In this document: positions 1-8,878 of the stretch, piece by piece
How positions within the stretch are numbered: the first letter of the stretch is position 1
Layout of the letters: each line of letters opens with the position of its first letter
Assembly: GCF_947502065.1 (NCBI RefSeq)
Contig: NZ_CANMYE010000002.1
Location: forward strand, 62,001-126,000
From: an uncultured Pseudoteredinibacter sp.
GTDB lineage: Bacteria; Pseudomonadota; Gammaproteobacteria; Pseudomonadales; Cellvibrionaceae
Reading direction: 5' to 3'
Length of the DNA stretch: 64,000 bases
Position numbers and translations under genes: made by a program
The notes under the pieces: generated by a model
Seen by the model: only the letters and a program-made list of their open reading frames with translations
Database searches by the model: none
What the model was told of the DNA's origin: nothing

Positions 1-89
1 TGATAGGCGGGAAGAGCAAGTGCCGCCAAAATCCCTATGATTGCGACAACAATCATTAACTCAATTAAAGTAAACCCTTTACTAGTCAC
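1..89 (-). CDS. Type IV pilin-like protein, N-terminal part only
   Basis: Read on the minus strand from GTG at 87-89, this encodes a five-residue prepilin leader (MTSKG) followed by [17 protein letters not shown], the hallmark hydrophobic helix of type IVa pilins and pseudopilins. Cleavage by PilD would occur after the Gly, with Phe becoming the methylated first residue. The gene runs off the left edge, so its length and C-terminal disulfide region are not visible. It is a second pilin gene about 6.2 kb from pilA. Its promoter looks sigma-70-like rather than sigma-54-like. It could be a second major pilin, a minor pilin or a pseudopilin; the visible part cannot decide. Confidence 0.85.
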   Translation of the reverse strand, partial: MTSKGFTLIELMIVVAIIGILAALALPAY

Positions 90-136
90 TTTGCACCCAT
101 TTCTTATTAGATTTGATATTGGCTCATTGCAAGCGA

Positions 137-164
137 ATTCTATGCCACAATAACCCTCTATCAA
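137..164 (-). promoter_or_regulatory. Sigma-70-type promoter for the left-edge pilin gene
   Basis: On the minus strand TTGATA (plus 159-164) and TAGAAT (plus 137-142) are separated by 16 bp. They lie about 48 bp upstream of the GTG at 87-89. No TGGCAC-N5-TTGC element with correct spacing is present here, unlike upstream of pilA. Sequence match only. Confidence 0.45.
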
Positions 165-254
165 ATAAGTTATGTGTAATTTCCACTTAAACCCAAGGTG
201 AACGGTGGTCCTGTCTGTGCTAGAGTTGCAACTTCTAAAGCCCTAGACTACAGC

Positions 255-1475
255 ATGAAGATACTCCTTTTAACTTCCACCTATCCTCGTTGGCTGGGTG
301 ATACAGAACCCCTTTTCATACACAACCTCGCAAAATTTTTAATTCCGTACGGTGAAGTGCATGTACTGGCGCCTTGCGAGCAGGGTCTACCTAAAAGTGA
401 AGTGCTCGAAGGCGTGCATATACACCGCTTTCAATACCTTCCTGCTAAATGGCAACAACTTTGCTACGATGGTGGTATTAATGCGAAATTAAGCAAAAAC
501 AAACTTAACTATTTGGCCATTCCCTTTTTCATTTTTTTCCAAGCTTATGCAGTTCATCGACTAATTAAATCACTTAATCCAGACTTGATTCATGCCCACT
601 GGATTATTCCTCAGGGTTTTAGCATGTTGATTTATAAAAAGCTCACAGGATCATCAAAACTACCATGGGTGCTAAGTAGCCACGGGGGTGACCTCTATAG
701 TTTTAGTAAATCTATATTTCAGCGATTAAAGCTCAATATCTGCAACAGCGCAAACCATATCGCCGTTGTGAGCAGCGCCATGAAAGATGATTTATGCGAA
801 CTTGGCATCAAACAAAATAGAATCAGCATCAACCCAATGGGAGTTGATTTAAGCAATACCTTTGTAGCCGGCAAACCAACATCAGAAAGACCAAAAGAGC
901 TAATCTTTGTAGGCCGTCTAGTTGAGAAGAAAGGAGTAGAGTATCTACTTGAAGCACTAGCCATCCTAAAAAAAGAAGGTTTAAGCCCACAGCTAACAGT
1001 TATAGGTGATGGCCCACTTAAAAACCAATTAATAAGTAATGTGAGATCTTTAGACTTAGAGAATCAAGTAACTTTCTTAGGCGCCCTAAAGAATGACAGC
1101 ATCCCAAAACATCTCAATCAGCATAAAATAGCAGTTATACCGTCTGTCAAAGCTGAAAACGGAGATCAAGAAGGGTTGGGATTAACCAATATTGAAGCTC
1201 TTGGTTGTGGCTGCTCGGTAGTCGCATCAGATTTACAAGCCATTAGAGATGCAGTACAAAACGAAGTAACTGGCCTACTAGTTCCCCAACGCTCCCCAGA
1301 GAAACTAGCAAGAGCTATAAAGCGGCTATATAACTCTCCAGAATTATGCGAAAAACTAGCCGAAAACGGCAGGATAGATGTAAAAAATAGATTTAATTGG
1401 CCCCAGATAGCTAAATCACATGCTGAGTTGTACAAAAGACAAATCGAAGAACTTGAAAATAGCCCTTCTAACTAA
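255..1475 (+). CDS. Glycosyltransferase family 4 (GT-B fold)
   Basis: A 406-residue predicted sugar transferase using a nucleotide-sugar donor. The N-terminus MKILLLTSTYPRWLGD is a typical first strand of GT4 enzymes; the middle has FVGRLVEKKGVEYLLEAL, and the C-terminal Rossmann domain carries EGLGLTNIEALGCG, the E-x7-E donor-binding motif. I chose ATG at 255 because the family fold begins there; an in-frame GTG at 198 would add 19 residues of low similarity. The next gene is another GT4 45 bp downstream on the same strand. The pair sits between two pilin genes and faces a GT2/GT-C cassette. Acceptor and donor sugars are unknown; a role in pilus or surface polysaccharide synthesis is inferred from context. 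Confidence 0.88.
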   Translation: MKILLLTSTYPRWLGDTEPLFIHNLAKFLIPYGEVHVLAPCEQGLPKSEVLEGVHIHRFQYLPAKWQQLCYDGGINAKLSKNKLNYLAIPFFIFFQAYAVHRLIKSLNPDLIHAHWIIPQGFSMLIYKKLTGSSKLPWVLSSHGGDLYSFSKSIFQRLKLNICNSANHIAVVSSAMKDDLCELGIKQNRISINPMGVDLSNTFVAGKPTSERPKELIFVGRLVEKKGVEYLLEALAILKKEGLSPQLTVIGDGPLKNQLISNVRSLDLENQVTFLGALKNDSIPKHLNQHKIAVIPSVKAENGDQEGLGLTNIEALGCGCSVVASDLQAIRDAVQNEVTGLLVPQRSPEKLARAIKRLYNSPELCEKLAENGRIDVKNRFNWPQIAKSHAELYKRQIEELENSPSN

Positions 1476-1520
1476 CCCAGCTACAAATCACTCACTACAA
1501 GAAACCATATAAGGCGCAAA

Positions 1521-2534
1521 ATGAAAGGGCAATATGAACTTGAACCAACTCAAGGCTCACCAACTATTTATAGCCAAGTGGTTTCCGGCTCCGGGGTTGA
1601 AGTCGTCCATAATTATCTTGCCGAAAACCTAAGTAATTACACCCTAAATACACTCAGCCCGAAACTTGGCGCTCTACCATGCCTGATACCAAGCTACAAG
1701 GGCAACTCCGATATAATCCATACAACAGCAGAACTAGGAACACGAGGCTTCACGGCAAGCGGGAAAAATTTATTGAGCATACATAACTATTACTACGATG
1801 AGCGATACCTCAGCAGCGTCAGGGATATAAAACGACGTCTTTACTACAAGCATATCGCCCGAGGGGCAAACGTAGCTGCCTGCAAGAAGGCGGACCACAT
1901 CGTCACTGTAAGTAACTTCCTCGCCGATATTATTAAGCAGGAAATCAACCCCAAAACAGAGATCTCAGTAATCCATAATGGTATAGACACCCAAAGGTTT
2001 ACAAAAAAGAAAAAAAACCACGAAAAGCCTAGGATTCTCTTTGCAGGAAACCCAATAGCAAGAAAAGGCTTTGATATATTCAAAGCCGTAGCAACAGCGC
2101 TTTCTCACAAAGCGGATTTTTGGGCTACAGGCGGATTACAAAATCACAAACAAGCGCACAGCGATCACATTCGCTTCATACCCAAAGTTCCATATAGTGA
2201 AATGCCAACAATCTTTCAAGAAAGCGATATTCTACTCTTCCCATCTCACCGCGAAGGTTTTGGACTTGTAGTCGCCGAAGCAATGGCCTGCGGCCAAGCA
2301 GTCGTATGCTCAAATAATTCAGCACTTCCAGAGCTAATTGATAGCGATCTTGGCGGCCTATTAGTAAACTCACACGAATACAAAGACTGGGTTAAAGCTG
2401 TAGAAACCCTAATCGATAGCAGTCATCTAAGACAGGAATTTGGAAACTACAACCGACACAAAGCAGAACAGTGCTTTGGACTAGAAAAAATGCTGACAGA
2501 GTACCAATTGGTATTTCAATCTTTAAAGTTCTAG
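1521..2534 (+). CDS. Glycosyltransferase family 4 (GT-B fold)
   Basis: A 337-residue predicted GT4 enzyme. It shows SVIHNGIDTQRF at the domain junction, ILFAGNPIARKGFDIF at the donor domain start, and EGFGLVVAEAMACGQAVV as the E-x7-E motif. It is shorter than the preceding GT4 at the N-terminus, but the start region (ATG after TAAGGCGCAAA) reads as a plausible acceptor domain. It ends 16 bp from the convergent flippase-like gene. It probably acts with the upstream gene in one transcript. The substrate cannot be inferred from sequence. Confidence 0.85.
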   Translation: MKGQYELEPTQGSPTIYSQVVSGSGVEVVHNYLAENLSNYTLNTLSPKLGALPCLIPSYKGNSDIIHTTAELGTRGFTASGKNLLSIHNYYYDERYLSSVRDIKRRLYYKHIARGANVAACKKADHIVTVSNFLADIIKQEINPKTEISVIHNGIDTQRFTKKKKNHEKPRILFAGNPIARKGFDIFKAVATALSHKADFWATGGLQNHKQAHSDHIRFIPKVPYSEMPTIFQESDILLFPSHREGFGLVVAEAMACGQAVVCSNNSALPELIDSDLGGLLVNSHEYKDWVKAVETLIDSSHLRQEFGNYNRHKAEQCFGLEKMLTEYQLVFQSLKF

Positions 2535-2550
2535 CTACAAACTCGAAGAA

Positions 2551-3447
2551 TTAAGCTGCAAAACGCTTAAGATAAAAAGCCGAAAAAACAGATAGCCCCG
2601 CAGCAATACTGTAAAAAATAAAACGATCTAGTATTACGCACAAGAGCACCACTTCCTCATCCAACCCAAAAGTTTTAGCTAAAAAGTACATTACCGCTTC
2701 AAATACGCCAATATTCCCTGGAGTAATCACGACAAACACTAACATTGAGGCAATTAGAGTAATGAACAGCAACGGCAAAAAATCCAATTCATTTGACATT
2801 AGTAAAGAAATCAACCACATGCTGATAACAGAGCAACCACATAGCCAAGTTCTTATGGCGCCAAGCGCAAGGACCTCAGCCACACTTGGAAACTCGGTCA
2901 ATCCTAAGCGTGCCAGCAGGTGCTTCAACACCGAAGCGCCATCAAAAACCCACCAAGCCGCCAATAAAGCCAACAAGACCACCGGCGCAAAGTAGTACCA
3001 AGGAAAGGACAATACCGACAAAAACGGACGAATAAGCCCATCGTCAATCAATAACAACAGAGCAACTCCTCCACCCCCAACAATCCAAGCACCAAACTGA
3101 GCCGAAGCCATTGCGCCAATAAACTTAGAAATATCCACCTTCAGGTAACGCTTCATATACAAAGCTCTAAGCACGGAGGCAGTTTGCATTGGTGCAACCA
3201 AATTGAGAAAAGTGTTACTAACCGTCAGAAGAAAGCTTGGCAGCCAAACAATGGAAACTCCAAAAAACCGTAACGCAACACGGAATAGCTCCGCCTGTAA
3301 AAGATGCACGACCATAGGCATTAGAAGCAGGACGGGGATATAGGTAATCTCAATATTAGAATAGAGCTTATAATCTAAAGCGGCATAGTTCAGCAATATG
3401 CCCATGCAGGCTACAGCTAACAGGATACCAAAACCAAATTTAAGCAT
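2551..3447 (-). CDS. LPG-synthase-TM/AglD-type integral membrane protein (flippase-like)
   Basis: A 298-residue, highly hydrophobic protein with roughly eight transmembrane segments. The late-middle motif ITPGNIGVFEAVMYF matches the TPGxxGxxE signature of the lysylphosphatidylglycerol synthase TM / UPF0104 (AglD-like) family. Members often accompany GT2 polyprenyl-phosphate glycosyltransferases and are thought to help move or handle lipid-linked sugars; this function is not proven for the family as a whole. The start codon overlaps the end of the GT2 gene by 8 bp, so the two are translationally coupled. It is the last gene of the pilA-distal cassette. A role in flipping a polyprenyl-phosphate sugar to the periplasm is an inference. 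Confidence 0.75.
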   Translation of the reverse strand: MLKFGFGILLAVACMGILLNYAALDYKLYSNIEITYIPVLLLMPMVVHLLQAELFRVALRFFGVSIVWLPSFLLTVSNTFLNLVAPMQTASVLRALYMKRYLKVDISKFIGAMASAQFGAWIVGGGGVALLLLIDDGLIRPFLSVLSFPWYYFAPVVLLALLAAWWVFDGASVLKHLLARLGLTEFPSVAEVLALGAIRTWLCGCSVISMWLISLLMSNELDFLPLLFITLIASMLVFVVITPGNIGVFEAVMYFLAKTFGLDEEVVLLCVILDRFIFYSIAAGLSVFSAFYLKRFAA

Positions 3448-4315
3448 TATCTTTATAAAACAAAGTTGAAATCTGCTCTGAAACTAAGCCTATGAGAAAC
3501 ACCAACACAGACGACAAAATCAAAGCCAATCCCATATTGGTAAAACGCCCCAACGAAAGAAAGGTATAGAGATAGTACCCCACACCAGAGCAAAACAAAC
3601 CCGCCGACGCTAATGAGAACAACTTCAATGGCGAGTAAAGGGTCGTTATCTTAAAAATTATCAGCAGAAACTTAATGCCATCCTTCCATATACGTATATG
3701 ACTTTTTCCATCCCTTGACATTACTTCAATATCTACAAACCCAACCGCATAACCACTCCTAAGAAAAGCCATTGTGGATGTTGTTGGGTAAGAAAAGCCA
3801 TTTGGCAACATATATAGAAATTGCTTGAACTTCTTGGCATTTACCACACGAAAACCAGATGTCAAATCCTCGACATTTGTTTCACTCATCCAGCTAGCAA
3901 ATTTATTATATAAACTATTTGCTAAAAAGCGAGCATAAGAAGCTTGCCCTGATTTACTTCGCGCGCCAACCACCAAGTCATACCCAGAAGAAAATACAGA
4001 TAACAATTTGGGAATATCCTGCGGGCGATGCTGGCCGTCCCCATCCATAAACACTATAGTTTCACAGCTAGCTGCTCTCGCACCGGTTTTGATTGCTGCA
4101 CCATTACCTATACTATGCGGATGACTAATACATCTTACCTCATAACTCTCACACACTGATCTTGTGTCATCGCTTGAGCCATCATCAACTACTATAACCT
4201 CTTTAACACAATCTAATTCCTTAAGCCTAGGCAATACCTTCCGCAGCCCCTTCTCTTCATTTTTCGCTGGTATAACTACAGAAACACCCTTCATGTTACT
4301 TACAAGTTTTGTCAT
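3440..4315 (-). CDS. Family 2 glycosyltransferase, polyprenyl-phosphate sugar synthase (DPM1/GtrB-like)
   Basis: A 291-residue GT2 enzyme expected to transfer a sugar from a nucleotide donor onto undecaprenyl phosphate at the inner membrane. Visible motifs are VSVVIPAKNEEKGL at the N-terminus, VIVVDDGSSDDT, and the DxD-type FMDGDGQHRP. Two C-terminal transmembrane helices follow, as in GtrB and ArnC relatives. ATG at 4315 is preferred because AGGAG lies five to six bases upstream; an in-frame GTG at 4321 lacks this spacing. It starts next to the stop of the GT-C gene (4324) and overlaps the flippase-like gene. The set forms the classic donor-synthase, flippase and GT-C trio. Confidence 0.88.
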   Translation of the reverse strand: MTKLVSNMKGVSVVIPAKNEEKGLRKVLPRLKELDCVKEVIVVDDGSSDDTRSVCESYEVRCISHPHSIGNGAAIKTGARAASCETIVFMDGDGQHRPQDIPKLLSVFSSGYDLVVGARSKSGQASYARFLANSLYNKFASWMSETNVEDLTSGFRVVNAKKFKQFLYMLPNGFSYPTTSTMAFLRSGYAVGFVDIEVMSRDGKSHIRIWKDGIKFLLIIFKITTLYSPLKLFSLASAGLFCSGVGYYLYTFLSLGRFTNMGLALILSSVLVFLIGLVSEQISTLFYKDNA

Positions 4316-4323
4316 AAGCACTC

Positions 4324-6228
4324 CTACCTCTCACTTTCTAAATTGCTCAGCTCAACTGCCAACTTACTCAAAAACTTCTCATGAGCCTTTACCTGCAAGG
4401 CAAAACTAGAATTACCTGTAATTCCATCTAACCGCTGAATAGCCTCCTGCTTTCTACCCAAGGTTGCCAACAGCTGTACCACTCTAATAGACATTCGGTA
4501 GTTGGGTTTTGCCACACTCTGCATATCGCTAAGAGCAGCGAAAATATCCCCTTGATGCAACTTGATTTCCGACCGAAGAGCAAGAATATTATCGCGATTA
4601 CTTACGTACTTAGGATGTTGAATAACCAAATCTGCAAGCTCTATTAGTTGTTCAATTGAGTATCCATCACAGGTTTTGCCACCCTTCAAGCGATCAAATA
4701 GGTCAGATATCGAACCAACAACTCCAATTGAAATCGACTCCCTAGTGGCCAACCCAAGCAATTCATCATTGAATCGGTAATCAAGCAAATCTGGGTATAA
4801 GCATGCATACTCTAATTGCAAAAGCCTTACCGTCAGATTTTGGGGAAAGTCGCCTCCCATCCGAGCTATCTCAGTTTTTACAGAGCTCATCTCGCCATGA
4901 ACCTGATAAAGATAAATCATCATCTCTCGAGCCCGAAGAGAATCTGGCCTTTCCACTGTGTATAGATAAGCTAGACGCACAGGGTTGCCCCATAGCTTAA
5001 CCAAATAAAAACTCTGCGATAATAGAACCCCCACATAAGCTAACAACAAGCCAATAACCAGGCGACGCTTTGCCAGAACAAATAGCTTTAAGCACAAATA
5101 GTATGCACCTATAGCTGACGCAAACCAAACCGCGAAACTAGGCAAATAACTTCTATGCTCGAAGTATAACTCCAAAGCCAATGTGGAACTTTCAAGTAAA
5201 TGGCCACCAACAAACCAGGCTACCGCAAAGACAATTAAGTAGTAACGCTGCCTAACAGCAATCATAAAAAGTACAGCTAGCAACAACCAAGCTGTTAGAG
5301 CAAACGCCGTGGCAAGGGGCTCAAATATGCTTCTACTAATCGGATAATTTTCGTGATACAAACCAAGCTGCGCCATTCTAGGAAGAGCGATCTGTCTAAG
5401 GTAATCCCACACTATTACCGATTGAGACAACACCCTTTCTTGCACATCAAAGTCACGAGACTCAAAAGCTTCCGGCGTGTAGAACATACTAAGCAAATAG
5501 AATATGAAACCGCCAAAAATCAGCCACAAAGGCCATCGCACAATACAAATATAGAAGCGGTTTTTTTCCTGCCTACCTGCATCCAAAAAATAGTCTATAC
5601 ACAATAGATAAACTATCAGTAAAAAAGCTGTCTCCTTCGCGTAAAGCCCTGCCACACCAAATAGAGGAGTCACAAAGCATATCAAGAAAAAGGCGGCTTT
5701 AAGATTAGCCCGCCGAAGCAACAGGCGCCCCCAAAGAAACGAGAGACAACCCAACAACACAAAGAGAGAAGAGAGTAGGGTCATTCTCTGCACTATATAC
5801 AGCACAGAAGACACCTGAATCGGGGCGCAGGCCCAAATCATTGCTATTGCAATAGCAATGTAGAAAGCGTGCGCCTTCTCTTTCAGCGGCCCATATTTAA
5901 TTAGCAAAAACGCCAGACAACAAATTGCTACTGTATTGAGAGCATGTATAACAATATTAACAAAGATAAAATTTCTGGGATTTGGCCAACTCTCAAGCTG
6001 TAACGCAAAACTCAATAAACTTAGCACCCTCCCTAAAGGGCCTGCTTGACCATTGCTGATAGCATAGTAAATACCACCTGACTTTAAGTCATCGAATATT
6101 GCCGGCAAATTGCCAAAATCATCCAGCCAAAAACCACCACTTATCCCTGGCATAAACAACAGCAGCACAAAAGCTGGCAACATAAAACACAAGGAGAGTT
6201 TCAGCAGACATGGGGCACGTATTATCAA
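4324..6228 (-). CDS. TMTC-like GT-C membrane glycosyltransferase with C-terminal TPR-like repeats
   Basis: A 634-residue protein with about ten transmembrane segments in residues 1-400 and a soluble helical-repeat region after about 430. The first periplasmic loop has GFWLDDFGNLPAIF; an acidic pair at this place is the catalytic hallmark of GT-C enzymes, including TMTC and PMT-type O-glycosyltransferases. Such enzymes use polyprenyl-phosphate sugars and act in the periplasm. The gene lies directly downstream of pilA and immediately upstream of a polyprenyl-phosphate sugar synthase, so pilin is the obvious candidate acceptor. It is not the PglL/TfpO Wzy_C type. Its start is TTG at 6228; no better in-frame ATG precedes the first membrane helix. 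Enzymatic role and acceptor are inferred. Confidence 0.72.
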   Translation of the reverse strand: MIIRAPCLLKLSLCFMLPAFVLLLFMPGISGGFWLDDFGNLPAIFDDLKSGGIYYAISNGQAGPLGRVLSLLSFALQLESWPNPRNFIFVNIVIHALNTVAICCLAFLLIKYGPLKEKAHAFYIAIAIAMIWACAPIQVSSVLYIVQRMTLLSSLFVLLGCLSFLWGRLLLRRANLKAAFFLICFVTPLFGVAGLYAKETAFLLIVYLLCIDYFLDAGRQEKNRFYICIVRWPLWLIFGGFIFYLLSMFYTPEAFESRDFDVQERVLSQSVIVWDYLRQIALPRMAQLGLYHENYPISRSIFEPLATAFALTAWLLLAVLFMIAVRQRYYLIVFAVAWFVGGHLLESSTLALELYFEHRSYLPSFAVWFASAIGAYYLCLKLFVLAKRRLVIGLLLAYVGVLLSQSFYLVKLWGNPVRLAYLYTVERPDSLRAREMMIYLYQVHGEMSSVKTEIARMGGDFPQNLTVRLLQLEYACLYPDLLDYRFNDELLGLATRESISIGVVGSISDLFDRLKGGKTCDGYSIEQLIELADLVIQHPKYVSNRDNILALRSEIKLHQGDIFAALSDMQSVAKPNYRMSIRVVQLLATLGRKQEAIQRLDGITGNSSFALQVKAHEKFLSKLAVELSNLESER

Positions 6229-6263
6229 AACTTAGCAACCGGAATTTAAGCATACTCAGAAAC

Positions 6264-6290
6264 AAAAAATCCGGCAAACGCCGGATTTTT
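6264..6290 (-). terminator. Rho-independent terminator after pilA
   Basis: Stem AATCCGGC / GCCGGATT with loop AAAC, flanked by A and T runs on both sides. Read on the minus strand it follows the pilA stop by about 30 bp and ends in a T-tract. It probably limits, rather than abolishes, readthrough into the GT-C gene. Confidence 0.85.
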
Positions 6291-6319
6291 CAATCGTAAA
6301 TTCTATAGAGTTAACTCTA

Positions 6320-6769
6320 TTAGAAGTCGCGACAATCAGCTGGTAAAAACTTAGAGCCGATATCACCAGCACCACAGCTGCTAGTCAATAGGCCATCAAC
6401 TGTAATCCACTTCATTGAAACGGTCTTACCATTGATGTTTGCGCCAATACCATCGCGTAAAGTTGCAGTCATAACTAATTCGGCATCACCACCACCAGAT
6501 ACTTCAATCTTCTCTACATACTTACCAGACTTAACCTTTGGACCAGCATAGCTTTCAAAAGTATCCATCGAGTCTGGCAGCAAGCCAGTATCAGTGTAGA
6601 AAGCCGCAACATCAATCTTCATACCACTTAACAAAGCTACAGGCTCAGAAACTTTCGCGCGAGAGTTGTAATCCTGGTAAGCCGGCAAAGCAACAGCAGC
6701 CAAAATACCGATGATCGCAACAACAATCATCAATTCAATCAAGGTAAAACCTTTTTGAGCGTTTTTCAT
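6320..6769 (-). CDS. pilA: Type IVa major pilin PilA
   Basis: A 149-residue prepilin. The leader MKNAQKG is cleaved by PilD before [17 protein letters not shown]; Glu5 of the mature protein is present. Two Cys near the C-terminus (in SSCGAG and PADCRDF) can form the disulfide-bonded D-loop. The protein ends in CRDF, so it lacks the C-terminal Ser that TfpO modifies in some Pseudomonas strains. The start is supported by GGAG seven to ten bases upstream of ATG. A sigma-54 promoter lies just upstream and a strong terminator downstream. It diverges from pilBCD as in Pseudomonas. Function: polymerises into pili for twitching, attachment and DNA uptake. Confidence 0.95.
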   Translation of the reverse strand: MKNAQKGFTLIELMIVVAIIGILAAVALPAYQDYNSRAKVSEPVALLSGMKIDVAAFYTDTGLLPDSMDTFESYAGPKVKSGKYVEKIEVSGGGDAELVMTATLRDGIGANINGKTVSMKWITVDGLLTSSCGAGDIGSKFLPADCRDF

Positions 6770-6810
6770 CTTTTAAATCTCCAAAAAAATAAATCCGGTC
6801 CCATCCATAA

Positions 6811-6826
6811 AGCATAGACCGTGCCA
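6811..6826 (-). promoter_or_regulatory. Sigma-54 promoter of pilA
   Basis: The minus strand reads TGGCACGGTCTATGCT, which fits the RpoN consensus TGGCACG-N4-TTGCW with one mismatch and exact GG/GC spacing. Transcription would begin near 6800, giving a leader of about 30 nt before the ATG at 6769. RpoN/PilSR control of pilA is established in Pseudomonas; here it is inferred from the match. Confidence 0.85.
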
Positions 6827-7135
6827 ACCATTGAGAAATAGCCTGCAGAGTAGACATTTCACGGAATCAGAACCTGCGAAGGCAATAACAAAGTGTGACC
6901 CAGTTCACACAGAGTGACAAGATACGTCACCTTGTGGCAAACTTGGTACTTTATTGTTGCCTACACAGCCTTTTTACTGAAAGCGAGGCTATACTACAGC
7001 TAATTTCGTTTCATAAATATGATGAATTTCTAGCTTTCACATAGGCTTATCATATAAAGTTGAATTATATTGTAAGTATTGGATCGAATAGCCTTAGTTA
7101 AGCTATCAACCTTTAAACTATATCGGAATGGACTA
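6827..7135. other. pilA-pilB divergent intergenic region
   Basis: Besides the sigma-54 promoter of pilA, this stretch would hold upstream activator (PilR) sites and the pilB promoter. A TATACT at 6990-6995 on the plus strand could be a -10 element, but I see no clear -35. No ORF or stable hairpin stands out. Confidence 0.4.
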
Positions 7136-8860
7136 ATGTCGGCGGAAGCCCCACAACTCAGCGGCCTGGCCCAGCGCCTTGTCAGGGATAAGCTACTTTC
7201 ATTGGAAGATGCGCAAGAGGCTGTCGCTGAAAGCAAGCTAGAAAAAGAGCCTTTTGTTCAATATTTGGTCAAGCGAAATATTCTTGCTGCTTCAGCTGTT
7301 GCAACTGCAGCGGCTGATGAGTTTGGCACACCTTTAATCGATCTAGATGCCTTTGCCGTAGATGCCGCCCCTAAAGATGTCGTTGATAAGCAACTTATTG
7401 CCAAACATAGCGCACTGCCTCTTTACCAAAGAGGCAACCGCTTATTCTTGGCAATGGCAGACCCAACCAATATTCGCGCCCTTGATGAGATTAAATTCAA
7501 TACCGGGATGGGGACAGAGGCGATACTTGTAGAGGCCGATAAACTCTACTTAGCTTTAGAACGCTTTGTTGCCAGCGCCGAAGAAAGCCTTGGGGATGCC
7601 CTCGGTGATATCGATGATGATTTTGACGGCCTTGTATTGGAAGATGGTAGCGGTAGCGCCGATCTTGATGATGCTGACCAAGAAGAAGTCGATGAAGCCC
7701 CTATTGTGCGCTTTATCAATAAAGTTTTGCTGGATGCGATTAAGGGCGGCGCCTCTGATATCCACTTTGAGCCCTATGAAAAGGCTTATCGAATTCGCTT
7801 TCGCACCGATGGTGTGCTGCATGAGGTTACCAAACCTCCCACAGCTTTGGCCACTCGCTTAGCTGCGCGTTTGAAGGTAATGTCTCAGATGGATATTTCT
7901 GAGCGCCGCGTACCGCAAGATGGGCGTATTAAATTACGTGTATCCAAAACCAAAGCAATTGATTTTCGTGTAAACACCCTGCCTACTTTATTCGGTGAGA
8001 AAATCGTATTGCGTATTTTGGACCCCAGCAGCGCGCAGCTGGGTATTGACGCACTTGGCTATGAAGATTTTCAAAAGCAACTGTATTTAGATGCTTTAAA
8101 TCAGCCACAGGGCATGATTCTAGTAACCGGGCCAACGGGCTCAGGTAAAACAGTATCTCTATATACGGGATTGAATATCCTCAACACCCCAGAGCTAAAC
8201 ATCTCTACCGCTGAAGACCCAGTGGAAATTAACCTTGAGGGTATTAACCAGGTTCAGGTTAATAATAAAGTTGGCCTTACTTTCGCCGAAGCCTTGCGCT
8301 CCTTCCTACGACAAGATCCAGATATCGTGATGGTCGGTGAGATTCGAGATCTTGAGACCGCCGAAATTGGCATTAAAGCGGCACAAACCGGTCACTTGGT
8401 GCTCTCAACTTTGCACACAAACTCTGCACCGGAAACCTTAACGCGATTATTAAATATGGGCGTACCCGCTTTTAACGTCGCCACCACGGTTAGCTTGATT
8501 ATTGCCCAACGTCTTGCGCGTAGATTATGCCCAGAGTGTAAGGAAGAAACGGAAATCCCCGATGATATTATGAGTGCAGAAGGTTTTGATAATATTGGCA
8601 TAGATAAAGCCGAGTTTGATATTTTTAAAGCTGTGGGCTGCTCTAAATGCTCAAACGGCTACAAAGGCCGTGTGGGCGTATACGAGACCGTGCGTATTAC
8701 CCCCAAAATTTCTTCTTTGATCATGGAGGGTGGTAACTCATTGCAAATTGCCGACGCTGCCGCCGAAGAAGGCTTTAATAATTTGCGCATTTCTGCGCTT
8801 CGTAAAGTCGCACAGGGTTTAACCAGCCTTGAAGAAGCTAACCGCGTAACTAAAGATTAA
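7136..8860 (+). CDS. pilB: Type IV pilus assembly ATPase PilB
   Basis: A 574-residue GspE/PulE-family ATPase that powers pilus extension from the cytoplasmic side of the inner membrane. An N-terminal MshEN-type domain (about 1-150) is followed by the secretion ATPase domain. This shows Walker A GPTGSGKT, an Asp-box/Walker B region DPDIVMVGEIRD, a His box (TGHLVLSTLHTN), and a zinc-binding tetracysteine set (CPEC and CSKC). ATG at 7136 is preferred over a TTG 57 bp upstream; GGA lies before it and family proteins start here. It leads pilB-pilC-pilD-coaE-yacG, with 18 bp to pilC. Confidence 0.96.
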   Translation: MSAEAPQLSGLAQRLVRDKLLSLEDAQEAVAESKLEKEPFVQYLVKRNILAASAVATAAADEFGTPLIDLDAFAVDAAPKDVVDKQLIAKHSALPLYQRGNRLFLAMADPTNIRALDEIKFNTGMGTEAILVEADKLYLALERFVASAEESLGDALGDIDDDFDGLVLEDGSGSADLDDADQEEVDEAPIVRFINKVLLDAIKGGASDIHFEPYEKAYRIRFRTDGVLHEVTKPPTALATRLAARLKVMSQMDISERRVPQDGRIKLRVSKTKAIDFRVNTLPTLFGEKIVLRILDPSSAQLGIDALGYEDFQKQLYLDALNQPQGMILVTGPTGSGKTVSLYTGLNILNTPELNISTAEDPVEINLEGINQVQVNNKVGLTFAEALRSFLRQDPDIVMVGEIRDLETAEIGIKAAQTGHLVLSTLHTNSAPETLTRLLNMGVPAFNVATTVSLIIAQRLARRLCPECKEETEIPDDIMSAEGFDNIGIDKAEFDIFKAVGCSKCSNGYKGRVGVYETVRITPKISSLIMEGGNSLQIADAAAEEGFNNLRISALRKVAQGLTSLEEANRVTKD

Positions 8861-8878
8861 GCTTAGGAAGCATATACA

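Noticed and set aside
198..254. GTG start for the first GT4 gene, 19 codons upstream
   Set aside because: The extra residues do not resemble a GT4 N-terminus; ATG at 255 begins the conserved first strand.
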